The notes beneath the pieces are model-generated. The model searched no databases. It was not told the origin of the DNA and worked only from the letters and a program-made list of their open reading frames with translations. The translations under genes and the position numbers were made by a program. Below are positions 7,213-14,680 of a DNA stretch of 15,585 bases, piece by piece. Source of the stretch: Promethearchaeota archaeon (GTDB taxonomy: Archaea; Asgardarchaeota; Lokiarchaeia; Sigynarchaeales; SOKP01); NCBI GenBank assembly GCA_016839905.1, contig JAEOTJ010000151.1, forward strand, positions 1 to 15,585, in the 5' to 3' direction. Within the stretch, counting starts at the first letter, position 1. Every line of letters starts with the position of its first letter.

Positions 7213-7595
7213 TTTATTTATTTTATTTCACATTCTCTTTTTAAATTTATTTAATGTTGAAAAATCTATTCAATTTTACTTTAAAGTCCATTTTTTTTCT
7301 CATTAAAGTTATCTTTTCTCTAAAAAATATATCGTTATTTGAAATGCAGTTCTTGGATTTTGATACACGCACGATAAATTGATAATAAAGAACCCTTTAT
7401 GGAAATCTTAATAGTCATTCTTATTATATAATTATATTTTCAAGTCATATATATAACTATTACTATTAAATTTTTGATGAAATATCACTAATCTCCGCTG
7501 CTATTTAAGCATGAAATTACATTAGATTTAAGGGACCTTCTTTTTTATATGGAATAAAATTTAAAGATGATAATGTAAAAGAATGGAATCAATGA
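7213..7595. promoter_or_regulatory. Upstream region of CD36-like paralogue A, homologous to that of paralogue B
   Basis: No gene is supported here. About 7213-7480 aligns by eye with 10551-10806, upstream of paralogue B, including a 28-base identical block at 7417-7444 rich in ATATAATTATATAATAAG (minus strand). A TATA-like taaatttaaaaag box (about 7237-7250, minus strand) lies about 30 bases before the ATG, which suits a short or near-leaderless transcript. The conserved distal block about 205 bases upstream could be a second promoter or a regulator site. The part next to 7595 is the 3' flank of paralogue B. Confidence 0.55.
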
Positions 7596-10550
7596 TTATT
7601 TCTCTGAATTTACTATTTCTGCCACTTTATTACATTTAAAACAGAGTACTTTTTCAGGTTCTTTGAGATCAGTAAAATCCTTCTTGGAAATAGGATAAAT
7701 CTTGTTACAATTCTTACAGAAAAATCCAATATTAAAAAGATTGTTTTTACATTTCTCACAGCTATAGGATTCAAATTGATCTCGTGTAATTGCTTGAGAT
7801 GAATTGCAAGAGGCACAATACACTCGGATCTTTGGCTTTTTAGGGGGAAAAAATGGGTGCTTTTTTTCTACGGGAGGTTTTTCACTCATAATGGATTTAT
7901 TCATTGAAGTATCAGGCGTACTTACTATACTTTTAATCTCTTTTTTTTCCATAGCTGCACTCGATAAAGTCTTAGCAAGAGTATTATAGGGTTTATTTGC
8001 AATGCCTTTAACTCCTTTTTTTTCTGGAATCCTACTTATAGTGTTATTTTTTCTTTTCATTAGTATGGATGTTAAAGCATAGCCAGCAATTCCAGTGAGT
8101 GCTCCAATGATTATAAATATAATAAGAAATGGGGGATCTAAAGGAGGACTCTCATTTTCCTTATCATCTTCTTTACCCTCTGGTTTATTATATATGATTG
8201 GGTTTGTTCCTGCTTTAAACTCTTCTAAATTTGTTTTTCCATCGCCATCTGGATCGGCATAGGGGTCATCAACTCCATAAAATGCCTCCCAGTCATCTGG
8301 CATTCCATCACTATCCATATCTAAATAAGATATAGGATTGGGATCATCATAATCATTTATTTTATCATCATCTGTATCTTCATCATTAGGATCAGTACCA
8401 TTTTGAAATTCATTTAAATTAATCAAACCATCACCATCAGGATCAGCATTAATATCATCAACAGTATGAAATGCCTCCCAAGCGTCTGGTATAGTATCAT
8501 TATCAAAATCTGGAATGTTACTCTTCTCAAACCATAATAAAGGCATGAAAGTAGTACTTCCACTCCCCGTGTAAATATCTTTGTAAAAGTGTTCAGTAGG
8601 TCCTACTTCTATATTATATTGTAATCTAAGTTTGATATTCGCGGTGGTTCCTGATTTTGGTTCCACTTCAATATAATGATCATGTAAAAATCCATTTGGA
8701 GATAACCCAGACACCGCATCTACAAAAGATGGATTAGCATCTAGAAAATGGGGCTTGCTTACAAAAATAGGTGCCGCCCTGATGGATGTTAAGTTAATTA
8801 ATTCATTATCTTGATCATAATCAGGATTCGGCGTCCATATGCTAGAATCGAGTTCATATCTATAAACTGTCACACCATTAAGAAAGTTATCACCTATATA
8901 TTCAAATTTCATTACTCTTTTCATTATATTTATATCAAGGATTTCTAAATTATCACTGGTATGTATATTAGGATGAAATTTATATCCATCGGTACCTCTA
9001 ATGATCTCTGGTTGAGGCCATTCATTAATATATTGTTCTCCATTTAGAGCTGAAATTTGACAGGTCTCAGAGATATTATTTTTGCCTGTTTTTAGTGTAA
9101 TATTATTTAATTTCCTTTTATATTTACCTCCTTCTGCTTCTGATAATCCACTTGTATATGCTTCCTCATAACTATCAGCAGTATTAAAGAAATTAATACG
9201 TGCTAAAGCTCTTTCTGCTTCTATTTTTGACATGCTGATGATCCCATCTATAGCAGTAAAAAGCCATTCCTTAATTGGGCGCTCAACTATAAGACTCCCT
9301 TTATACTCTTCACAAGTCCATAAAGCGATATTATACATCCAACCATAACCATCATCACCAATCTGTTTATCAATGTCGGGAGCATCATGAGGAAAAGTCT
9401 CATAGAAACCACGATAAATCCAAGGAGCAATTCGATCATCAATGATGACGTCATCTGGAATGCCTAATACAGAAGAAAAGTAATCAAATTCACTTGTAAA
9501 TTCGCTTTCAATAAGACTTTTACTGGTAGCTCTTTCTCCACTAGTCGCAGGAATTATACCAGCAAGCTTAAACCAATGCTCGGTAGTAGCCAACCCTGGA
9601 TCACTTGGATTATATGTAAGGGAATATGGCCTGTTTTCATCCCATAAAGCTTCACAGAGTTGGGAAGTAGCAAGATCTTGTTCATGAGTATTCATATAAT
9701 CATCATCACGGGTTGTTGTATTTAAATCATCTGGACGAGAATATCCTAAGGATCCGGCCCATTTTTCAGGATCTTTTCTACCATCAATATCAATATCCGC
9801 TACAGGATCCATATCGAACAACCACATTATATCCTCCCAAGAAATACCAATTAACTCAATACATGGGAATCGATCCCGCAACCATTCGCTATAAAAGACA
9901 TCCTCTGGATCAGGTAAATAATAAGTGGGTTCAAGTTCTTGCTCGGCCATTCTCTCGGCGATTATTGGGATGGCTTCCTGTTTCATTATCCTTAACATAT
10001 CTGGAAATAACATTTTCATCAATCCCACATCATCTTCACGAGTTCCTAATTTGGTAACATAACCTGGATTTATATTCGTAATAAGGGTATTTTCAATGTT
10101 TAAATTATTATAGGATAGGTTTTGAAGATATTCAAATCTATCATAGGTGCTATAATTAACTTCGGTATCATCTCCATTATAAGTGATATTTTCTCTATGA
10201 TTATGATCTCGAAATATAAATGGACCAATTTCTTCAAATTGCGGTTTATCTCCATTTAAATAATCTTCAGAATTAGTTAAGTTCCATAAATAAAAAATAT
10301 AATTCTGAAAAACTATTTCTTTATTAAAGTATTCTAAATCGCTGTTTTTTAATTCATTAATAGAATAAATCCTTCTACCAATTACTTGACCATTTCTCAT
10401 ATTCATTAAATCTTTATCCATCAAGATTCCAACCGGAATCAAGCTTAATCCTATAACTACAATAGAGAGTAATGATATGGTTTTTAAAGTCCTCGACCAT
10501 GTAAAAATATTATGGGCTTTTATTGCCCTGTATTTTGAATTTTTTCTCAT
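7596..10550 (-). CDS. CD36 / class B scavenger receptor-like membrane protein with TSP3-like stalk and cytosolic zinc ribbon (paralogue B)
   Basis: The 984-residue protein is a full-length tandem paralogue of the 949-aa protein, roughly half identical by eye. It has the same CD36 topology: first helix about 24-45, second about 805-830. The CD36 blocks are present: FYLWNLTNSEDYLNGDKP, FEEIGPFIFRD (about 85-115), ISALNGEQY, VTVYRYELD, KPHFLDANPSF, VSGLSPNG, HYIEVEP, RLQYNIE and MPLLWFE (about 594-676). In place of the acidic stalk it carries about 105 residues of calcium-loop repeats (about 680-785), such as DPDGDGLINLNEF, DEDTDDDKINDYDD and DPDGDGKTNLEEF, typical of thrombospondin type 3/TSP3_bac repeats. 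The cytosolic tail has one four-CxxC zinc module (about 912-980) after a basic linker with FFPPKKPKI, shared with the propeller protein. Cys299 and Cys497 match paralogue A. It is probably a surface receptor for a hydrophobic ligand; the ligand cannot be named. Confidence 0.88.
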   Translation of the reverse strand: MRKNSKYRAIKAHNIFTWSRTLKTISLLSIVVIGLSLIPVGILMDKDLMNMRNGQVIGRRIYSINELKNSDLEYFNKEIVFQNYIFYLWNLTNSEDYLNGDKPQFEEIGPFIFRDHNHRENITYNGDDTEVNYSTYDRFEYLQNLSYNNLNIENTLITNINPGYVTKLGTREDDVGLMKMLFPDMLRIMKQEAIPIIAERMAEQELEPTYYLPDPEDVFYSEWLRDRFPCIELIGISWEDIMWLFDMDPVADIDIDGRKDPEKWAGSLGYSRPDDLNTTTRDDDYMNTHEQDLATSQLCEALWDENRPYSLTYNPSDPGLATTEHWFKLAGIIPATSGERATSKSLIESEFTSEFDYFSSVLGIPDDVIIDDRIAPWIYRGFYETFPHDAPDIDKQIGDDGYGWMYNIALWTCEEYKGSLIVERPIKEWLFTAIDGIISMSKIEAERALARINFFNTADSYEEAYTSGLSEAEGGKYKRKLNNITLKTGKNNISETCQISALNGEQYINEWPQPEIIRGTDGYKFHPNIHTSDNLEILDINIMKRVMKFEYIGDNFLNGVTVYRYELDSSIWTPNPDYDQDNELINLTSIRAAPIFVSKPHFLDANPSFVDAVSGLSPNGFLHDHYIEVEPKSGTTANIKLRLQYNIEVGPTEHFYKDIYTGSGSTTFMPLLWFEKSNIPDFDNDTIPDAWEAFHTVDDINADPDGDGLINLNEFQNGTDPNDEDTDDDKINDYDDPNPISYLDMDSDGMPDDWEAFYGVDDPYADPDGDGKTNLEEFKAGTNPIIYNKPEGKEDDKENESPPLDPPFLIIFIIIGALTGIAGYALTSILMKRKNNTISRIPEKKGVKGIANKPYNTLAKTLSSAAMEKKEIKSIVSTPDTSMNKSIMSEKPPVEKKHPFFPPKKPKIRVYCASCNSSQAITRDQFESYSCEKCKNNLFNIGFFCKNCNKIYPISKKDFTDLKEPEKVLCFKCNKVAEIVNSEK
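8197..8511 (-). other. Calcium-binding TSP3-like repeat domain within paralogue B
   Basis: This segment encodes about 105 residues with at least four acidic loops of the form DxDxDGxxDxxE, plus the GTDPNDEDTDDD linker typical of bacterial and archaeal thrombospondin type 3-like repeats. The loops would bind calcium and stiffen the stalk between the CD36-like head and the second membrane helix. Paralogue A has no counterpart. Confidence 0.8.
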
Positions 10551-10974
10551 TTTATTTCACGTTCTCTTTTTAAATTTACTTAATGTTGAAAAATCTAAAT
10601 CAATTTTACTTTAAAGTCTACTTTTTTCAGTTAAGGTTATCTTTTCTCTAAAAATTATATCGTAATTTGAAATATGGTTGTTGGATTTTGATAAATGCAT
10701 AATTAAATGATAATAAATGAATTTTTATGGTTATCTTAATAATTATTCTTATTATATAATTATATTTTCAAGACATATTTAACTATTGCTGTTAAATTTT
10801 TGATGGACATCAATTATATCCGCAAGTCTTTAATTGAGAAATTCTACGAAAGCATCAAAAATCTTTAAATACCCATATATCTAAATTATAAATTATAAAT
10901 AATCAATAAATATAAAAATTAAAATAAAATAAGAGTTGTCCTAAATCAATTCAAGAAAGAAAAAAGAGATATGA
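10551..10974. promoter_or_regulatory. Upstream region of CD36-like paralogue B and 3' flank of the propeller gene
   Basis: No gene is supported. Bases 10551-10806 match the upstream region of paralogue A, with the same 28-base block at 10745-10772, about 195 bases before the start. A TATA-like taaatttaaaaag (about 10567-10579, minus strand) lies 20-30 bases before the ATG at 10550. The remaining bases, about 10810-10974, are AT-rich sequence following the stop of the propeller gene, with short runs of aaattataaattata. Confidence 0.55.
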
Positions 10975-12735
10975 TCATTCTTCTGATTTTAATAATTCCA
11001 TCACGTTGTTGCATTTAAAACAAAGTAATGTTTCAGGTTCTTGAAGATCAGTAAAATCCTTCTGGGAAAGGGGATAAACCATATTGCAATTACGACAGAA
11101 ATATCCAATATTAAAGTAATTATTCCCACACCCTCCGCAACTGAAAAAATCAAATTCCTCTCTTGCAATTGAGTAATTTACATTGCAGGAACCGCAATAA
11201 ATACCGATTTTCAATTTTTTAGAAGGAAAAAATGGTTGTTGTTCATTTAGATGAGGTCTTTTATTCAACATAGATTTATTTCTAAATTCATGAGACCTGC
11301 TTGCATCACTTTTAATCCCTCTTGAATCTGAATCAAATTTCCTAATTGAATCACTCCGTAACTTTCCGCGCTTTTTTTTGAGATTAATTATGATACCCCC
11401 ACTAACACCTATTAATGCGACAATTGAAATTATTATAATCATATGAATTAATCCAGTTAAATCATCGTTATCATCTTCAATTTTGCTGGGTATATATTTC
11501 AGGATGAAAGCGTCACTACACACCGGTGAATAGTAATCACTAATAGTACCAGTAACATAGATATTTCCTGAACCATCTAAAACAATACTTTGTCCATAAT
11601 CATCAATACCCCCACCCCAGATGATATCCGTTAAAAGATTACCAGAACTATCATATTTTAGAATAAATGTGTCAAAATCTCCTGCCCCATAACTATCCGT
11701 ATAACCTGTAATGTATATATTTCCTGAGCCATCTAAAGTAATATCTGATCCAAAATCCCAATCATTACCGCCCCAAGTAATGTCCATTAAGAAATTCCCC
11801 GAACTGTCATATTTTGCAATGAAAGCATCATAATCATCAGTACCAGAAGTATTAGTATATCCCGTAATGTATATATTACCTGAACCATCTAAAGCAATAC
11901 TTGTTCCATAATCATCATTGCTTCCACCCCAGGTGATATTTTTTAATGAATTTCCCGAACTGTCAAATTTTGCAATGAACGCATCACTACTCCCCATACC
12001 AAAGCTATAGGTCTTTCCTACAATGTATATATTTCCTGAACCCTCTAAAGCTATACCCCTACCCTCATCATTTTGGCTACCGCCCCAGAAGATATTCATT
12101 ATAGGATTCAGTGAATTATCGAATTTCCCGACGAACGCATCCCAACTTCCTGCTCCCTCGCTCTGAGTTTCTCCTACAATATATGCATTTCCTGAACTAT
12201 CTAAAGCAACATCAGATCCAATATGACTGCCAGTTCCATTCCATATGGTTTCTATGGAACTCCCCATATCAATAAACTTTGCAATGAAAGCTAATGGAGG
12301 ATCTGATGAAGGACCCCCTGTAAAACTCCATGTCTCTCCAGTAATGTAAATGTTTCCCGAACCATCTGAAGTAATTCCATATCCATAATCCTCATCGCTT
12401 CCGCCCCAAAGGAAATTATCTATTGAATTGCCTGAACTGTCAAATCTTGCAACGTAAGCATCATCCATCACTGCACCAAAGTCGTTAGTCCGTCCTGTAA
12501 TATAGATATTTCCAGAATCATCTAAAGTAATATCACTTCCAGAATCATGATTTTCACCACCCCATGTTATATCAAAATCCAATTTGTAATCATTCATAGC
12601 GGTTATACTTATATTTAAGGTCTGTTGCCTGATATTTAAAATATTAATTGATGAATTCAACGTAATTGGAGCAAAGATGCTCGAACAGAACATAATTATG
12701 AAAATAAAAAAAAATACCTTTTTTTGCTTTTTCAT
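10975..12735 (-). CDS. Secreted SBBP-repeat beta-propeller, membrane-anchored, with cytosolic zinc-ribbon tail
   Basis: The 586-residue protein starts with a signal peptide or first helix (about residues 8-28). Seven SBBP-type repeats follow (about 54-420), each with a WGG motif, then SGNIYITG, then a D(A/T)FI.K(Y/F)DSSGN strand: enough for a closed seven-bladed propeller. A membrane helix (about 425-447), a basic linker containing FFPSKKLKI and a four-CxxC zinc module (about 512-580) end the protein. The zinc module matches those of the two CD36-like proteins in spacing and most residues. Propellers of this type usually bind other proteins or glycans at the cell surface; no enzyme motif is seen. 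A TATA-like TTTTATAATC lies about 20 bases before the ATG. It is downstream of the Spondin_N gene with a 61-base gap, so it may be co-transcribed or use its own promoter. Confidence 0.88.
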   Translation of the reverse strand: MKKQKKVFFFIFIIMFCSSIFAPITLNSSINILNIRQQTLNISITAMNDYKLDFDITWGGENHDSGSDITLDDSGNIYITGRTNDFGAVMDDAYVARFDSSGNSIDNFLWGGSDEDYGYGITSDGSGNIYITGETWSFTGGPSSDPPLAFIAKFIDMGSSIETIWNGTGSHIGSDVALDSSGNAYIVGETQSEGAGSWDAFVGKFDNSLNPIMNIFWGGSQNDEGRGIALEGSGNIYIVGKTYSFGMGSSDAFIAKFDSSGNSLKNITWGGSNDDYGTSIALDGSGNIYITGYTNTSGTDDYDAFIAKYDSSGNFLMDITWGGNDWDFGSDITLDGSGNIYITGYTDSYGAGDFDTFILKYDSSGNLLTDIIWGGGIDDYGQSIVLDGSGNIYVTGTISDYYSPVCSDAFILKYIPSKIEDDNDDLTGLIHMIIIISIVALIGVSGGIIINLKKKRGKLRSDSIRKFDSDSRGIKSDASRSHEFRNKSMLNKRPHLNEQQPFFPSKKLKIGIYCGSCNVNYSIAREEFDFFSCGGCGNNYFNIGYFCRNCNMVYPLSQKDFTDLQEPETLLCFKCNNVMELLKSEE

Positions 12736-12796
12736 TTCTTTTCCCTACGATTATAAAATCCATTGACTGGAGTTGTTCTTTTTACCTCTAATAAAA

Positions 12797-13477
12797 TTAT
12801 TTTTTTATAAAAGTAAAAGTTCCTATAGGAGCTCCTCCCGTAGGAAATGGAGTAACGGTTATTAAAGCTATATCATCAGCAGGACTAGTATCAGAATCTT
12901 CAGAATTAAAAGTATTTCCGTTATCTGTTCCTGAATCATAAGCGTACAACTCCACTACTAATTTTTCTTTCCAAGTTCCATCTGAGTTTAAAAGATTTAT
13001 ACTATTTACTCCAACGAACCAATCAGGACTGGGAGCGATCATCGTCACAAGTGAAACATATTTAAAACTAGTATGTATGGTAAATGATATCTTAGCGCAT
13101 CCTGGAGTGTCTGCAATATTTCCATCATCTTCAAAAATAACAGAAAATGCCTTGCCCACCACGATCAGATTATTGATTTCTTCAGTAAGCTTATCTGTGC
13201 CTCCGGTCTCAGCCATACTTTCTATTCCATCAGATGATTTCTCTCCTGGTTTCCAAAGAGCATCTTTATTATTATGCGTAGCACCAATTAATTTTGAGAA
13301 ATGTGGATTTGATGGAAAGTTTGAGTCTGGGTGAGTTGCATTACTCCATATTGCGGTGAAAGTAACTTCATAAGTAGTAGTGTTGATCAAATGAACTACA
13401 GCAATAATTCCTAAAATCCCTCCAGCGGAAATGATCCCTATTGCAATGATTCCAATATATAGTTTTTTCATTTTCAT
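12797..13477 (-). CDS. Membrane-anchored or secreted Spondin_N (F-spondin/mindin-type) domain protein
   Basis: The 226-residue protein has an N-terminal hydrophobic segment (about 8-31) that acts as a signal peptide or anchor. A single Spondin_N domain fills the rest (about 36-224). Family signatures occur in order: YEVTFTAIWSNATHP (36-50), FPSNPHFS (54-61), LIGATHN (63-69), MAETGGT (88-94), SLVTMIAPSPDWFVGV (142-157) and YAYDSGTDNGNTF (178-190). In animals this domain is found in F-spondin and mindin, extracellular matrix proteins for cell adhesion and, in mindin, recognition of microbes and integrins; prokaryotic members are known. There is no TSP1 repeat, zinc tail or C-terminal helix here. 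It is divergent from the PUA gene (78-base gap) and on the same strand as the propeller gene. An alternative reading is a secreted matrix protein released after signal cleavage. Confidence 0.85.
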   Translation of the reverse strand: MKMKKLYIGIIAIGIISAGGILGIIAVVHLINTTTYEVTFTAIWSNATHPDSNFPSNPHFSKLIGATHNNKDALWKPGEKSSDGIESMAETGGTDKLTEEINNLIVVGKAFSVIFEDDGNIADTPGCAKISFTIHTSFKYVSLVTMIAPSPDWFVGVNSINLLNSDGTWKEKLVVELYAYDSGTDNGNTFNSEDSDTSPADDIALITVTPFPTGGAPIGTFTFIKK

Positions 13478-13530
13478 TTTTTTTTATTATTAATAAAGAG
13501 GAATCTAAATTAAAAAGAAACTGTAATAAA

Positions 13531-13543
13531 TTATAAAAATATA
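13531..13543 (+). promoter_or_regulatory. TATA-like box of the PUA-domain gene
   Basis: The sequence ttataaaaatata lies 13-25 bases before the ATG at 13556, in the short divergent spacer shared with the Spondin_N gene. The distance fits an archaeal promoter giving a leaderless or nearly leaderless mRNA. No Shine-Dalgarno is present. Confidence 0.5.
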
Positions 13544-13555
13544 TTTCTTTGTGTA

Positions 13556-14062
13556 ATGAATATTAAGCAAAGGCATTTCATTAAATCAACGGAGATAAAA
13601 ATACTTAAAGCAGATGTGCTAGAGCAATATGATGAGGTTTTTGTAAATCAGATCTTTCCTAAAAAGAGCAGAATAGAGTGGATACTCACGGAAGCTGGAG
13701 ATAATTTATATGCCATTAATAATACTTTAAAACTCTGGAAATCCAAGGATGGATATATTCCTGTTTTGACGCTCCTTTTAAATAATCAAGTTAATATAAA
13801 AACAGTGGTCGTGGATATGGGTGCTATACGATTCGTGGCAAACTCTGCGGATATAATGAGGCCTGGTATAACGGAAATCGACCCTACAATTAAAAAGGGA
13901 GATATTGTCCAAATTGTTGATGAAACACATAAAAGGGCTTTAGCTGTTGGAAAATCCTTATTTGACGCGGAGGAAATACAAAAAAAAACCACAGGTAAAG
14001 TTATTAAAAATCTACATACAATTAAAGATAATGTATGGAAGTTTGAAAAAGAGTTTAAATAA
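13556..14062 (+). CDS. Archaeal PUA-domain RNA-binding protein, MCT-1/Tma20-like
   Basis: The 168-residue protein has an N-terminal archaeal pre-PUA region (about 1-80). A PUA domain (about 82-161) follows, with VDMGAIRFVANSADIMRPGI (86-105), KKGDIVQIVD, HKRALAVGKS and TGKVIKNLHTIKD. The GAI.F......IM.PG pattern and the two-domain layout match the archaeal relatives of eukaryotic MCT-1/MCTS1 and the N-terminal part of eIF2D. Those proteins bind the small ribosomal subunit and act in translation initiation, reinitiation or recycling. The archaeal proteins are of this length. The role is by family; the local surface-protein genes give no functional link. Its 3' end overlaps by 8 bases the end of the convergent small gene on the other strand. 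Confidence 0.85.
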   Translation: MNIKQRHFIKSTEIKILKADVLEQYDEVFVNQIFPKKSRIEWILTEAGDNLYAINNTLKLWKSKDGYIPVLTLLLNNQVNIKTVVVDMGAIRFVANSADIMRPGITEIDPTIKKGDIVQIVDETHKRALAVGKSLFDAEEIQKKTTGKVIKNLHTIKDNVWKFEKEFK

Positions 14063-14342
14063 ATTCTCCTTTTAAAATAGACTTTAGCAATTCTTTTTCA
14101 TGTTCATGTAATTCTTGCACTAATTTAGACCTGAACTCATTTGAACCTGGGATATAATCATTGATTAAAGACATTATGATTATTAAAGCATTCTTCATGA
14201 ACAATTCATTGTCAGTTTCATTTAAAATTTCCATTAAATTATCCATTGAGGATTCCTTTAAAATCTCTTTATTTTCAGATTCACTTACTATTTTTGAAAA
14301 TCTATCAAAGATTTTTCCATAAAGGTCAACTTCTTCACTCAT
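14055..14342 (-). CDS. Small helical protein of unknown function (95 aa), paralogue of its neighbour
   Basis: I do not recognise a family. The 95-residue protein is rich in Glu, Leu, Ile and Asn and should be almost entirely helical. There is no membrane segment, signal or metal motif. It shares length and pattern with the upstream 95-aa protein: an opening E(V/I)(D/E)xY, a central LxxLM.....LN, a hydrophobic ALIIIMSLIND versus GMILISSLSNG, and an ending E..LL.SILK. The two are probably an old duplication. The ATG at 14342 has a TATA-like ttttttaaaag about 25 bases upstream. It converges on the PUA gene. Confidence 0.65.
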   Translation of the reverse strand: MSEEVDLYGKIFDRFSKIVSESENKEILKESSMDNLMEILNETDNELFMKNALIIIMSLINDYIPGSNEFRSKLVQELHEHEKELLKSILKGEFI

Positions 14343-14392
14343 TTTAAGAATTGCCCCAAATTCTTTTAAAAATTTTTAAGAATTGAAATAAA

Positions 14393-14680
14393 TTAATTGA
14401 GTACTTCCTTTAAAATTGAATCTAGAATGTCAGTTTCAGGTTTTAATAGGCTTTTTATATCTTTTCCGATTTGGTTATATTTATCTTTATAAACTCCATT
14501 AGATAAGGAAGAAATTAAAATCATTCCATTATGTAACATCTTTTTATCATTTAATTTCCTTGAAAAATTCATTAATTTAATTAACGAATTTACTTTCCAA
14601 ATTTCCCTTATATCGACATTATCATCTAAATCATAATATTCTTCTAAAATATCTGAATATACTTCAATTTCAAGATTCAA
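14393..14680 (-). CDS. Small helical protein of unknown function (95 aa), TTG start, paralogue of its neighbour
   Basis: A second 95-residue, acidic, helical protein with no recognised domain, 50 bases upstream of its paralogue on the same strand. The likely start is a TTG at 14680. The frame upstream closes at a TGA after only seven more codons, none of them a better start, and an AGAGGTT Shine-Dalgarno-like sequence sits about 10 bases before the TTG. The next Met in frame is at residue 37 and would remove the part that matches the paralogue. The two small genes may be co-transcribed. Confidence 0.6.
   Translation of the reverse strand: MNLEIEVYSDILEEYYDLDDNVDIREIWKVNSLIKLMNFSRKLNDKKMLHNGMILISSLSNGVYKDKYNQIGKDIKSLLKPETDILDSILKEVLN

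Noticed and set aside
7320..7415. Short minus-strand frame of about 28 codons in the leader of paralogue A as a possible leader peptide
   Set aside because: The homologous leader of paralogue B lacks the start codon and the frame, so it is not conserved.
9713..10057. Plus-strand open frame of 114 codons inside the CD36-like paralogue B gene
   Set aside because: It lies antisense to a strongly supported coding sequence, has no counterpart over paralogue A and resembles no protein.
10975..12735. Periodic repeats in DNA that might be a non-coding array
   Set aside because: The period is explained fully by the seven propeller blades in one long reading frame.
13077..13334. Plus-strand open frame inside the Spondin_N gene
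   Set aside because: The minus-strand frame carries the Spondin_N signatures, so this is a shadow.
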